DNA from: Roseomonas aeriglobus
GTDB lineage: Bacteria > Pseudomonadota > Alphaproteobacteria > Sphingomonadales > Sphingomonadaceae
Assembly: GCA_016937575.1 (NCBI GenBank)
Contig: JAFHKN010000002.1
Span: 2,046,001-2,110,000, forward strand
Length of the DNA stretch: 64,000 nucleotides
Direction: 5' to 3'
Shown: positions 7,861-18,100 of the stretch, in pieces
How positions within the stretch are numbered: the first letter of the stretch is position 1
Layout: every line of letters starts with the position of its first letter
Made by a program: the position numbers and the translations under genes
The notes under the pieces: model-generated
The model's database searches: none
What the model was told of the DNA's origin: nothing
What the model saw: only the letters and a program-made list of their open reading frames with translations

Positions 7861-9758
7861 CAGCCGTTTGTCCCGGTCGCCACTCCCTCGGCCGTGTCAG
7901 CACTACCGTCGAACAGGAATGCCTGTGCGGCCAGCGCGCGCGCATCCTCCTCCGCCATCGGGCGAGCGAGGAAATAACCCTGCAGGTGGCTGCAGCCCGC
8001 GACACGCAGCGCCTGGACCTGTGCTTCGGTCTCGACACCTTCGGCCACGACTTCCATCGCAAGGGCACGACCGAGGTGGATGACCGACTGGACGATCGCC
8101 GAGCTTTCGCGCTCGCGACCCAGCCCGTCGATGAAGCTGCGGTCGATCTTCAGACAATCGAGCGCGAACTTGCGGATGTTGTACAGCGACGAATAGCCGG
8201 TGCCGAAATCGTCGAGCGCGATCCGGAAGCCCATCTGGCGCAGACGGTACAGCGTCTCGGCAGCGCGCTCGGCGTCGTCGAAGATCGCGGTTTCGGTGAT
8301 TTCGATCTGAACCCGTGTCGGGCTGACGCCCGAGCGCTGGACGCGTTCGATCACCCGGCCGACGAAATTCTGGCGGCGGAACTGGCGAGGGCTGAAATTG
8401 ACCGAGACATACTGGTCCGGCCAGTGCTTCACCGCCTCCAGCGCAGTCTCCAGCACCCAGTCGCCCAGCTCGTGGATCAGGTTCGATTCCTCGGCGATCG
8501 GAATGAACATCGCCGGCGAGATCATGCCATATTCCGGGCTGTGCCAGCGCAGCAGCGCCTCGAAGCCCGTCACCTTCATCGCGCCGCTGGCAACGATCGG
8601 CTGATAGACGAGCTTCAGTTCGCCACCGGCGATCGCCTTGGACAGCCCGCTTTCGATCTGGCGGCGGAAGCGGATCGATTCGTCCATGCTTTCGTCGAAC
8701 ACGCGGACGAGGCCGCGACCGCCACGCTTGGCTTCGTTGAGCGCTAGGTCGGCGCGGCGCATCACGTCGATCGGATCGTTGGTCGATCCCGGCTCGACCA
8801 CGACGACGCCCAGCGACGCCCCGCCCTGGACCGAGTGGCCGAAGACAGTGAACGTGTCCGAGCAGGCCTTCAGCAGCCGCTCGCAGATCATCACCGCCTC
8901 GTCCTCGCCGGTCGCGGGGAAAAGGGCTGCGAATTCGTCGCCGCCCAGCCGCGCGATGAACGACCCGCGCGGGGCAGCGGCGTGCAGCTTGCCGCAGACG
9001 ACGCGGATCAGCTCGTCGCCGGCCAGATGCCCGAAGCTGTCGTTGACCAGCTTGAAGCGATCGAGGTCGATCATCGTCATCGCGAACCGTTCGTCACTGC
9101 GGACGGACGCGTGGAGCGCGCGCAGGAACGCGAGGCGGTTGGGCGCGTCTGTCAGCGAATCATGGTTCGCCATATGGACCGCGCGGCTCTCGTTCGCGGC
9201 GAGTTCCAGCGCCTGCTCCTCGAGCAGGTGGACCTGCCCCGCCAAGGCTTCGCGAGCCGCCGCAAGCTCGCGGTCCGCCGCCCAGCGGTGGCAAAGTGCG
9301 GTCGCGGTCTGGACGATCTCCTCCACCTCGAACGGCTTGGCGATGTAGAAGATCTTGTCGGCGGGCCCTGCCGCGCGGCTGATCTCGAGCGGGGAGAAAT
9401 CGGAATAGCCGGTGACGATCACCAGGTTGATGTCGGGGTCGAGCGCACGGATGCGGCGTGCGGTTTCCTTCCCGTCGATGCCCGGCGGCATGCGCACGTC
9501 GATGAATGCGACCGAGTAGGGCTCGCCCAGCTTCACCGCCGCCTCGACCGCGGCGACGCCGTCCAGGCCCTGCATGCGGTGCGTCAGCGCGAACTGCGGC
9601 GTATCGCACGGCGTGGCCGGCGCAGCGTCACCGCTGTCGCCGAACAACTCGCTCGCCATCGCCGACAAAGCATCGCCGGCAGCCGTATCGCGCGGCGCGA
9701 AGCTGCGCGCGTAGCTGTCATGCATCGCCTGTTCGTCGTCGATAATCAGAATGCGCAC
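7860..9758 (-). CDS. Response regulator with GGDEF and EAL domains (c-di-GMP turnover)
   Basis: A 632-residue cytoplasmic protein: receiver domain (phospho-acceptor Asp87 in FIDVRMP, conserved Lys141 in AKPFEV), a short helix, GGDEF domain (intact GGDEF at 272-276, so cyclase activity is possible) and EAL domain (EAL at 400-402, DDFGTGYSSL, LKIDRSFI and EGVET all present, so phosphodiesterase activity is possible). The receiver carries an unusual insertion of about 35 residues between its first acidic pair and the rest of the fold. Its stop overlaps the start of the CHASE4 histidine kinase, the probable partner. Which activity dominates cannot be told from sequence. Confidence 0.95.
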   Translation of the reverse strand: MRILIIDDEQAMHDSYARSFAPRDTAAGDALSAMASELFGDSGDAAPATPCDTPQFALTHRMQGLDGVAAVEAAVKLGEPYSVAFIDVRMPPGIDGKETARRIRALDPDINLVIVTGYSDFSPLEISRAAGPADKIFYIAKPFEVEEIVQTATALCHRWAADRELAAAREALAGQVHLLEEQALELAANESRAVHMANHDSLTDAPNRLAFLRALHASVRSDERFAMTMIDLDRFKLVNDSFGHLAGDELIRVVCGKLHAAAPRGSFIARLGGDEFAALFPATGEDEAVMICERLLKACSDTFTVFGHSVQGGASLGVVVVEPGSTNDPIDVMRRADLALNEAKRGGRGLVRVFDESMDESIRFRRQIESGLSKAIAGGELKLVYQPIVASGAMKVTGFEALLRWHSPEYGMISPAMFIPIAEESNLIHELGDWVLETALEAVKHWPDQYVSVNFSPRQFRRQNFVGRVIERVQRSGVSPTRVQIEITETAIFDDAERAAETLYRLRQMGFRIALDDFGTGYSSLYNIRKFALDCLKIDRSFIDGLGRERESSAIVQSVIHLGRALAMEVVAEGVETEAQVQALRVAGCSHLQGYFLARPMAEEDARALAAQAFLFDGSADTAEGVATGTNG

Positions 9759-9834
9759 GTCGCCTGACCCCTCACTACACCGTTTCGACGGCGTAACCGG
9801 AGAGGGTTAAGAACGCGTTGACGATTGGAGTCGA

Positions 9835-11292
9835 TCAGCTGAGCGGCGCGACGTCGAACGCTACCGTCAAACGCTCGCCATCGTCGATCGGCTGGGTGCC
9901 GTGCCATGTCGTCGAGGGGAACAGGATCAAGCGTCCAGACTTCGGCTGCACCGTCTTGAAGGCCGGAAGATCGAGGTTCAGGTTGGCCGGCGGTCGTCCG
10001 AATTCGAGCGCACCCGTGTTCGCCCCGTCTGGCAGGACGATGTGGCATGCCGAACTGAGCCAACCTTGCGAATGCACATGCGGGCTGTGGTGCCCACCCT
10101 CCGTAAGCCGCACCGACCAGGAACCGGAAAAACGGAAGCGCTTTCCGGCATGCCGCCGAACGGGATGACGCTTGTCCGCCGCGCCCAGCCCGGCGACGTA
10201 GGTTTCGATCGCCTCAACGACTTCAGCGCGCAGACTGCGAATTTCCGGTGCTTCCAACGCGAACAAGGGGCCGTCGGTCTGTGTGCCCCGTCGAACCGAC
10301 TGACCCAAGGGATCGGCGCGCAGAACATGAAGTGTCCGCAATCGGTCGGCCAGCGCATCCAGATCGACATCGAGATCGAACGAGCGGATTAGCACGGGAT
10401 CTTCCAGCCACGCCCATCGCAAGTCATCGGTCACGCGCCAGATAAGGGAAATATACGGCCACAAGGGGCCGTCCTCACCTCGGTCCGCGGCCGAATCAGC
10501 CAACGCGGCGGCGCGATCGAGGCGTCCGGTGCGGATCAAGTGTCGCAGCAGGCGTTCCTGAACGAGGGGAGTCTCGACCCCCGACATCCGGGCAAAAGCA
10601 GCGTCGGCGGCGGCCACGTCGCCAAGCTCCGACGCGCAGACGGCTTCGGGAAGCAGCAGCGGCTCGACCGCGCCGGTCGCCATGTTCGCCCGCGCGATGA
10701 CACTACTCGCCGTTTCGAACATTTCGACTTGGATGAGGGCGTCTATCAGCGCGAGCCACAGCGGTAGGTTGCGCGGCTCGGCCTGGAGCGCCTCCACATA
10801 GCTGCTCGCGAACGTGGTGCGGTCACCCTGTTGCCACCGCAACCGGGACAGCGTCGCATGTCCATCCAGCCAAGCAGGATTGCTGCGGACGATCGACGCC
10901 AGCGTCGCGATCGCGGCGTCCCCCTGCCCCGTCGCAATGTGCGCGGCGACCCGACCGAGAATCAGCCCACCATCGCCCGGCGCCACCGCCGCCGCGCGAT
11001 CGAATGCGACGATGGCCGGGCGGCCGGCCTCCAGCATCGACTGGGCGACGCCATAGGCCGCCCGCGCATTCCCGGCATCATATTCGACGGCCTTGCCAAA
11101 GGCCATGACCGCATCCGCGGATCGATCGAGCGCACGATAGATGGTGCCGAGCGTCTGCCACAAATGGCTGTCGCGGGGATGATCGCGAAGCGCCTCCTGT
11201 ATCATCGCGACGGCGGATTCGCCCTCCCCACGGTCGCGGTATGCGACCGCCTGGGCAATCGCCATGTTCACAGCTTCAGGTGCGCTCACCAT
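9835..11292 (-). CDS. TPR protein with C-terminal 2-oxoglutarate/Fe(II) oxygenase domain
   Basis: A 485-residue protein. Residues 1-280 are tetratricopeptide-like helical repeats; residues about 385-485 match the putative 2OG-Fe(II) oxygenase family found beside TBDTs in sphingomonads. Likely metal ligands are in HHSPHVH (401-407) and His464 (WHGT), with Arg474 in GERLTVAFDV a probable 2-oxoglutarate contact. There is no signal peptide, so it should be cytoplasmic. It lies 93 bp downstream of a TBDT gene on the same strand, separated by a terminator hairpin, so expression may depend on read-through or a local promoter. The hydroxylated substrate is unknown. Confidence 0.85.
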   Translation of the reverse strand: MVSAPEAVNMAIAQAVAYRDRGEGESAVAMIQEALRDHPRDSHLWQTLGTIYRALDRSADAVMAFGKAVEYDAGNARAAYGVAQSMLEAGRPAIVAFDRAAAVAPGDGGLILGRVAAHIATGQGDAAIATLASIVRSNPAWLDGHATLSRLRWQQGDRTTFASSYVEALQAEPRNLPLWLALIDALIQVEMFETASSVIARANMATGAVEPLLLPEAVCASELGDVAAADAAFARMSGVETPLVQERLLRHLIRTGRLDRAAALADSAADRGEDGPLWPYISLIWRVTDDLRWAWLEDPVLIRSFDLDVDLDALADRLRTLHVLRADPLGQSVRRGTQTDGPLFALEAPEIRSLRAEVVEAIETYVAGLGAADKRHPVRRHAGKRFRFSGSWSVRLTEGGHHSPHVHSQGWLSSACHIVLPDGANTGALEFGRPPANLNLDLPAFKTVQPKSGRLILFPSTTWHGTQPIDDGERLTVAFDVAPLS

Positions 11293-11323
11293 GCGGGATC
11301 ACTGCCGCGATGACGGCCGGATG

Positions 11324-11359
11324 AAAAGAAAAAAGGGGGGCGGCCTTTGGCCACCCCCC
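11324..11359 (-). terminator. Rho-independent terminator after the first TBDT
   Basis: On the minus strand an 11-bp GC stem (GGGGGGTGGCC/GGCCGCCCCCC, one mismatch) with a 3-base loop at 11335-11359 is followed by a T-rich tract (TTTTTTCTTTTC) at 11323-11334. It lies between the TBDT stop (11386) and the TPR/oxygenase start (11292). Confidence 0.85.
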
Positions 11360-11385
11360 ATCCAGTGATCACAGTCTCGATCGTC

Positions 11386-14349
11386 TTAGAACTTCAGACG
11401 GCCGCTGATCGTGAACGAGCGACCGACGACGTCGTAGATCGTCGGCATCGTGTTGCCGTTGTTGAACGCGGTGCCCGCAACGCCGTTGCCGAGCAGCGGC
11501 GGCTTGCGATCGAACAGATTCTCGACGAGCAGGCCGAAATCGAACTCGTCCGACACGTTGAACCGGACGTTCAGGTCGAAATAGTCGTATGCCTTGATCT
11601 GGCGGAACTGCGGCAGGATGCCGTTGTACGCCGTCGCGGTGTTGCCTGGGCCGGCATCGTTCAGGCCGAGCGCGCTGTTGCGGATCGGCTCCAGTTCGAC
11701 CGCGCCGATGTGGTTCCACAGCAGCGAGACGTCCGCCAAGCCGAAGTCGTAGCTGGCGCGCGCATTCCACTTCCATTCCGGACGCGCGTTGGTGCAGCTC
11801 GTCGAATAGAAGTTGGTGCATTCACGATAGATCGAGTTCGGCGATGCCTGGATACGATAGTAATCCAGCCACGTCCCATTGAAGCCGAGGCGCAGGTCGG
11901 TGCCGTCGATCGGGATCGAATAGTTGAACCCGACGTCAATGCCCGCAGTCGCGAGGCGGCCGAGGTTCGACGAGCCCAGGATGACGCCCGGCGTTTCGCC
12001 GGCGCCGTTCAGCGACCCGTTCAGCGGGTTACGACGGATCAGCTGACAGAACGCATTGAGCGTCTGGCCCGGGTTCAACGCGGTCGAATAACAGCCGTTG
12101 AGGATGTCGTTCTGCGTCGGGGCGCTGATCAGGTCACGGATCTTGATGTTGAAGTAGTCGACCGTGAGCGAGAAGCGCGGGATGAACCGCGGAGCGACGA
12201 CCGCACCCAGGGTGTAGGTGGTCGCCCGTTCGACGTCCAGGTTCGGGTTGCCCGACGTCGTGACGTTGATCTGGTTCGACGACGGCTGCGAGATGCCGCC
12301 GTAGGTGCCGGCCGGAGCGCCCGTGCCTTCGCACAGACCGCGCGATGCTGTCGGCGTCGCGCCGGCGCACGGATCGACCAGCAGGTTCGACAGACCCTGG
12401 ACCGGCGACTGGAACAGTTCCTGGATGTTCGGCGAGCGAACCGCCTTCTGGTACATGCCGCGGAACTTGAAGCCCTGGATCGGCTCGATGGAGCCACCGG
12501 CCTTCCACGTCGTGCTCGCGCCCGTCGTCGAATAGTCCGAATAACGGATGCCGGCTTCGACCGATGCCCGATACAGGAACCCGTCCTCGATCAGCGGAAC
12601 GATGATTTCGCCGAACGCTTCCTTGACGTTGTACGTACCGAAGTCCGGCGGCGTGCGCGCGCCGGTGCCCAGCACTTCGCCCTGGATCTGCGACGGCGCA
12701 TCCGGCGTGGCCGACGCCGTCAGCTTGCGATATTCGCCGCCGACCGAGAACGCGACGGCCGAGGTGGCGAACGGGCTGGTCAGGTTGAACAGGTCGCCGT
12801 TGATCGAGCCCGTGATCACCTTCTGCGACACGACGCGGCGGATCTGCGCGTCGAGATCGATGAAGCCGAGCTGGGCGGGCGTGATGCTGCCGTTGGCACC
12901 GAACAGATTCAGCGGAACGCAGCCGTTGGCCGTGTTCGAGCAGACCAGCTGGCCGGCCGCATTGCGATAGGCGAGCAGCGCCTGCTGTACCTTCGATGCC
13001 GAACCCCAGTTGACGCGCGCCTGGTTCTGGTTCGTTTCGCCATATTGCGCCGACAGGTCGAACTTCAGACCCTCGGTGATGTCACCGCGGATGCCGGTCT
13101 GCACCTGGAACATCGTCGATTCGATCGGGTTGCCGCGGGGGCCGTATTCCAGGAAACGACGCGACGGAATGACGCGCACCGTGCGCGAAACGCCGGTGTT
13201 GATGGCAGCAGCCGCGTTACAGTCGGCGACCGAGATGCCATTGGCGGCGCACAGCTGCGCGCGTGCGGTCGCCGGCAGATACGGGTTGTTCAGCGGAAGA
13301 TCGAACGCGTTGTTGAACGTACCCGACGCAGCCAAAGCCAGCTCGGCCTTGTTCCGCGTGAACATGCCGGTCGCATAGACTTCGATGTTGTCCGCGACTT
13401 CGTAACGGCCCGCCGTGTACAGATTATACTGCTCGAGCGGCGTCAGGAAGTAGGTGCCGATGTTCGTATTGAACGTGTCGTTCTGCGTCGCAGCGCGGAA
13501 CGAACCGGTCGTCGGGTCGATGACCGCGCCCAGGCCGGTGGTCGGCAGACCGTTGGGGTTCGTGGCAGATGCCAGGCTCGACTGGAAGATCGACGGCACC
13601 GCGCCGGTCGACCCCAGGAACGTGCCGGTGCCCGAACCGATGGGAACTTCCGAAATCTTGCGGCTGGTGGTCAGCAGCGGCTTGCGATTGCCATAACCGA
13701 TGCCGAGCACGACGTTGCCGCGATTGTCATCGAGGTTGGCGCCGAGCAGCAAATCGCCGCGATACTGTGCGGCGTCGCCGCGCTCCGAGATGCGATAGTT
13801 CGCCGAGGCCTGGACGCCGGCAAAGTTGCGCTTCGTGATGAAGTTTACGACACCCGCGACCGCGTCGGCACCGTACACCGACGATGCACCGCCGGTCACG
13901 ACGTCGATACGCTCGACCAGGCCGGTCGGGATGACGTTCAGGTCGACCACGCCGTCAAGGCCGAACGGCACGATACGGCGACCGTCGAGGATGACGAGCG
14001 TACGGTTCGAGCCGATGCCGCGCAGGTCGACCGAGGCCGAGCCGTCCGAGCCGTTGTTGACGGCCGGGCCGAGGTTCGGGCGAACCGACGGCAGGTCGCG
14101 AAGAAGATCTTCGGCGGTGTTCGGCTGACGAAGCGCGATCTCTTCCGACCCGATCACGTTGACCGGGCTGGCCACTTCGAGATCCGGACGGGCGATGCGC
14201 GAACCGGTAACGACGACGTCGCCGCCGTCCTGTGCCTGCGGAGCGGTTTCAGCGGGTTCTGCGACCTGCGCCATTGCCGGCGCAGCCGCGACCGCCGCGG
14301 ACAGGAAAAGCGTCGACGTCAGAAGGCGTCGGCGAAAAATGGAGGTCAT
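11386..14349 (-). CDS. TonB-dependent outer-membrane receptor
   Basis: A 987-residue receptor: signal peptide ending APAMAQ (about residue 28), TonB-box-like segment DVVVTGSRI, plug domain (NVIGSEEIALRQP, LRGIGSNRTLVILDGRR, VERIDVVTGGASSVYGADA) and a C-terminal beta-barrel ending SGRLKF with terminal Phe. The ATG at 14349 was chosen because it begins the signal peptide MTSIFRRRLLTST and has a purine-rich ribosome site (GGGGATGAGAG); the open frame extends 12 codons further upstream. The substrate is not predictable. Its N-terminus resembles the second TBDT of this window, and both share an upstream palindrome. Confidence 0.95.
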   Translation of the reverse strand: MTSIFRRRLLTSTLFLSAAVAAAPAMAQVAEPAETAPQAQDGGDVVVTGSRIARPDLEVASPVNVIGSEEIALRQPNTAEDLLRDLPSVRPNLGPAVNNGSDGSASVDLRGIGSNRTLVILDGRRIVPFGLDGVVDLNVIPTGLVERIDVVTGGASSVYGADAVAGVVNFITKRNFAGVQASANYRISERGDAAQYRGDLLLGANLDDNRGNVVLGIGYGNRKPLLTTSRKISEVPIGSGTGTFLGSTGAVPSIFQSSLASATNPNGLPTTGLGAVIDPTTGSFRAATQNDTFNTNIGTYFLTPLEQYNLYTAGRYEVADNIEVYATGMFTRNKAELALAASGTFNNAFDLPLNNPYLPATARAQLCAANGISVADCNAAAAINTGVSRTVRVIPSRRFLEYGPRGNPIESTMFQVQTGIRGDITEGLKFDLSAQYGETNQNQARVNWGSASKVQQALLAYRNAAGQLVCSNTANGCVPLNLFGANGSITPAQLGFIDLDAQIRRVVSQKVITGSINGDLFNLTSPFATSAVAFSVGGEYRKLTASATPDAPSQIQGEVLGTGARTPPDFGTYNVKEAFGEIIVPLIEDGFLYRASVEAGIRYSDYSTTGASTTWKAGGSIEPIQGFKFRGMYQKAVRSPNIQELFQSPVQGLSNLLVDPCAGATPTASRGLCEGTGAPAGTYGGISQPSSNQINVTTSGNPNLDVERATTYTLGAVVAPRFIPRFSLTVDYFNIKIRDLISAPTQNDILNGCYSTALNPGQTLNAFCQLIRRNPLNGSLNGAGETPGVILGSSNLGRLATAGIDVGFNYSIPIDGTDLRLGFNGTWLDYYRIQASPNSIYRECTNFYSTSCTNARPEWKWNARASYDFGLADVSLLWNHIGAVELEPIRNSALGLNDAGPGNTATAYNGILPQFRQIKAYDYFDLNVRFNVSDEFDFGLLVENLFDRKPPLLGNGVAGTAFNNGNTMPTIYDVVGRSFTISGRLKF

Positions 14350-14483
14350 TCTCTCATCCCCTTTTGCCGCCTTGGCCGGCGGCAATCGTTGTTCCCGGCT
14401 TTCGACCCGGGCCAGCCTTTATCGTCACTTTCGAAAGAAAACTTCGCAATGCTAGAAGTCGTTAGGGCGCGATTTCGCCAAAA

Positions 14484-14505
14484 CCTGTTGCACCGCCGCA
14501 ACAGG
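14484..14505. promoter_or_regulatory. Inverted repeat CCTGTTGC-N6-GCAACAGG upstream of TBDT 1
   Basis: Perfect 8-bp arms around ACCGCC, 135 bp upstream of the TBDT start in the divergent region shared with the small exported protein gene. The core TGTTG-N8-CAACA recurs with identical spacing upstream of the second TBDT, suggesting an operator for a common regulator. It could also be a transcript hairpin. No regulator gene is adjacent. Confidence 0.5.
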
Positions 14506-14582
14506 CAATAATTTTAGACGGGTTTTCAATTACGTTTCGCTTAACATTGCCTAGCAACGCAATCATCCGGAGATGCAACTTG

Positions 14583-15113
14583 ATGAAATGTGGCTATATT
14601 CTGACGATCACCGCCGTCGTTGCGGTGGCGACGCCAGCTTCGGCGCAGGAGCGGAAGGTCGAAGCTTCGCTGATCGACGGCATCGCCGCCTGTCTGGACA
14701 TCGGTGACGCTGCGCAGCGTCTGGCATGCAGCGACGCCGCCGCACGCAAGCTGGTCGATGCGGTGCGCCGCAAGGACGTGGTGATTGTCGATCGCGAGGA
14801 AGTGAAGTCGACGCGGCGGTCGCTGTTCGGCTTCCAACTGCCCAGGATCGGCCTGTTCGGCCGCGACGGCCCCGACAAACCAGAGGACGAGATCACGCAG
14901 CTGGAGGCCAAGGTCACGCGCGTCGTCGATCTGGGTTACGGCAAATATGGCCTGACGGTCGAGGGTGGCGCCCGCTGGAACACGACCGAAGCCTGGTCGG
15001 GCGGTCGCCCGCCGGAGGTGGGCGCCATGTTGACCATCAAGCGTGCGGCGCTGGGAAGCTACATGGTCCGTACCGCCACCTCGCGGGGGGTCCGCGCCAT
15101 GCGCGTCGGCTGA
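14583..15113 (+). CDS. Small exported protein of unknown function
   Basis: A 176-residue protein with a signal peptide (MKCGYILTITAVVAVATPAS, cleavage after ASA). The mature part begins QERKVEASLIDGIAACLDIGD, has a Cys pair within an LDIGDAAQRLACSDAAARKL stretch, a short helical segment and a C-terminal beta-rich region (VTRVVDLGYGKYGLTVEGGARW). I do not recognise a named family. The start is ATG 14583 because it begins the signal peptide and follows GGAG at suitable distance; the frame is open 12 codons upstream. It is divergent from the first TBDT and converges on the end of the second TBDT. Confidence 0.75.
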   Translation: MKCGYILTITAVVAVATPASAQERKVEASLIDGIAACLDIGDAAQRLACSDAAARKLVDAVRRKDVVIVDREEVKSTRRSLFGFQLPRIGLFGRDGPDKPEDEITQLEAKVTRVVDLGYGKYGLTVEGGARWNTTEAWSGGRPPEVGAMLTIKRAALGSYMVRTATSRGVRAMRVG

Positions 15114-15117
15114 TACG

Positions 15118-15150
15118 AAAAAAGGGCGGCCCCCCGATAAGGCGCCGCCC
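15118..15150 (-). terminator. Rho-independent terminator after the second TBDT
   Basis: On the minus strand GGGCGGC (15150-15144) pairs with GCCGCCC (15130-15124) and is followed directly by TTTTTT at 15123-15118. It sits between the convergent TBDT and small exported-protein genes and serves the minus strand only. Confidence 0.8.
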
Positions 15151-15180
15151 CCGAGTTTCAACCCGCTTGCGCGGGTCCGA

Positions 15181-18100
15181 TCAGAACTTGAAGTTCGCGC
15201 CTGCGCGGAACGAGCGGCCGATCAGGCCCGGCAGGTGCCACGACGCCAGATAGTTCGGCTGCGTGGTGTAGAAGGTGTTCGGATAGAACGGCGCCCGCGC
15301 GTTCGTCACGTTGCCGACGAAGCCGAAGAAGCTGAACTGGTCGTTCACCTTAATCGTCGCGTTGATGTCGGTGTAGATGAAACGACGGATCCGGCAGAAC
15401 GAATTGCCGCCTTGCGCGTCCTTATAGACCGATGCGTTGCACGACGTATCCAGGTTGCCCTGGTCGGTCGCCACCGCGCGCATCGCACCGACGAAATAGG
15501 TTGTCGCGCTCAGCGAGAAATTGTCGGTCAGGAACGTGTTCTGCCAGTTGCCGCGCCACTTCGGCGTGCCGCCGCCCGACGACAGGTCGGCCGGGCCGAC
15601 CGACCCTGCGAAGCGCTGGACCGAGCCGTTGTCGAGGTGACGGTCGAACTTCAGGGTTCCCTGCAGATCGAGGCGGCTCTCGAAGCGCAGCCCTTCGCTG
15701 ATCGGCGCCTGGACGTTCGCGGTGAACTGCAGACCCGTGGTGACGTCATAGTTGACGTTCACATACGGCGCGTTGAGCACCAGCAGACGCGGCAGCGCAT
15801 TGAGCGCGAAGGGATCGGCACCGTCGATGACGTTGCACGAATAGCCCGCACCGACCGCGGCGACCTTGGCGCAGCCGGCTGCCGCTGCGGCGGCCGCCGA
15901 CGCGAAGCTCTGGTTCGCGACCGAGTAATAGGCGTTGATAGCCTCACCCGCGAGCGAGCCTGCCGTGATCAGGCCGGTCTTCTTCACGTTGAAATAGTCC
16001 GCGGTGAAGCTGAACCAAGGCGTCGGCTGCACGATCGCGCCGACCGTGAAGCTGCGCGACTGTTCCGGCTTGATGTTCGGGTTGCCGACATAGCCGCGAC
16101 CGACGGAATAGGCGGTCGTGTAGCTCGAGTTGTTCGGGTGTGCCGCGCGGAAATCGGCGTTCGGCGTGTAGCCGACGAAGCCCGAGAACGAGCTGCGCGG
16201 ATCGATCTCGGCAAAGGTCGGGGTGCGGAAGCCTTCCGAATAGGACCCGCGGAGCGAGATTTCCTTGATCGGCGTGAACTTCGCGCTGACCTTCGGCGAG
16301 AATTTGCTGAACCCTTCCGAATAATGGTCGTAGCGGCCCGACAGGTTGACGCTCAGCACGTCGAGGATCGGCGCGGCGGCTTCGAAATAGGCGGCCCACA
16401 CGTCACGATCGCCATAGGCCTGGGCGGTCGACAGACCCGGCACGTCCAGGTTCGGGTTGGCGCTGCGGTTGGTCAGCTTTTCCTTGCGGTACTGGCCACC
16501 GACCGCCAGCTGGACGTTGCCGCCCGGCAGCGCAAACAGGTCGCGGGCGACCGATGCGTCGGTCGTGAAGATCGACGAATTCGACAGCGACGTGATCGGC
16601 GGCAGCACCGAGTCACGAACGGCCTGGCTGTTCAGGCTCGGGTTCACGAAATTGTACGTGCCCGTGTTGATCGCGCGCACCAGCCCGTTCAGGTTGGCGA
16701 AGCCCGTCTGGACCAGTTCCAGCTCGTCGCGCGAATAGCCCACGTCGATGTTCCAGCGCCACGCATCGGCGATCGTGCCGTGCAGGCCGCCGGTGACGCG
16801 GTACAGCTCGTTCGTGCGCTCCGACCCCGCCTTCACGTCGCCGAACAGATAGTAGATGCGCGCCGCATTGGCCGCAGCGATCGCCGGGGTGGCGGCGGCG
16901 TTGGTCGCATAAGGATTGTTCGGGTTCAGCTGACGATCCGCTGCGGTCGCGCAATTGATGCCGGCCGAGCAGATGAAGTACGGCAGCACGATGCCCGGAT
17001 TGCTGGTCGACGTGCTGGGCGCGCCGCCGAACGCCTGGTTCTGACGGATGCCACGCGGCAGCAGCTGGATATCGACCTTGTTGTTCGAATAGCTGCCCTG
17101 CAGATAGCCTTCGATCGTGTCCGTCACGCGGTAGCTGAAGCGCGCCTGACCGGCGAAGCGGCGCTGCTTGGGCAGGATCTGGACATATTCGCGGGTCAGG
17201 TCGTGCGCGCACGCCGTGCCGACGCGCGAGGCCGTATTTTCCGAGAAGGTGCCGAACGGGCAGTTCGCCAGCGGCGTCAGCGACGTGAAGATCGCCGGGG
17301 TCGTCGCGTTGGCGACGCTGCCGGCCAGCGGGTTGTTCAGGTCGGTCTGCGTCGTGCGCGTGACCACCGCGTTGGTGGTCGGCGTGGTCAGCGTATCGTC
17401 GGCGCGATTGTTATCGTTGCCGCCCGCGGCGCGCAGGTCGAGCGTGTTGAAGGGGAAGCCGCGCGAATCCGCGGTGATCTTGCCCGAATCCTCATATTCG
17501 CCGCCGATGTAGAAGTTCCAGCCCTGGGTATCATAGTCACCGATACCGCCCAGCAGGCGCAGACGATATTTGTGGCCGTCACCCTTTTCGGTCACGCCGG
17601 CTTCGGCGCCGCCGTCGATGCCGGTGAATTTCTTGCGCGTGATGATGTTCACCACACCGCCGATCGCGTCCGCGCCGTACAGCGACGACGCGCCGTCCTT
17701 CAGCACTTCGATCCGGTCGACGCCGACCTGCGGAATGCTGTTCAGATCGACGTAGCTGTTGTGGCCGTCGTCGCTCAGCGGAAAGTTGGCGACGCGCAGG
17801 CCGTCGACGAGAACCAGCGTCGACGAGACGCCCAGGTTGCGCAGCGAGATCGCCGAACCGCCGGCCGAAAAGCCGCTGGTGAAACCGATACCGATCGAAC
17901 CGGCGCCGTCGGCCGCAGCCGAACGGATCGCGTCTGCGGTGTTGGTGACGCCCGCACGGGTGAGGGTCTCGGCCGTCACGACGGTCACCGGCAAGGCGGT
18001 CAGCGTGTCGGCACCACGGAACAGCGTGCCGGTGACGACGACGTCCTGCGGCTCGTCCGCGGTCGTATCGGTCGTCTGGGGAACCGTTGCGGTCGTATCC

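Noticed and set aside
6118..7977. 619-residue plus-strand frame opposite the CHASE4 histidine kinase
   Set aside because: Antisense shadow, His/Gln/Arg-rich, no motifs; the kinase frame carries all domain hallmarks.
11347..14511. 1054-residue open frame on the plus strand opposite the first TBDT
   Set aside because: It is antisense to a receptor with signal peptide, plug and barrel motifs; its product is Arg/Asp/Val-rich mirror sequence typical of GC-rich shadow frames.
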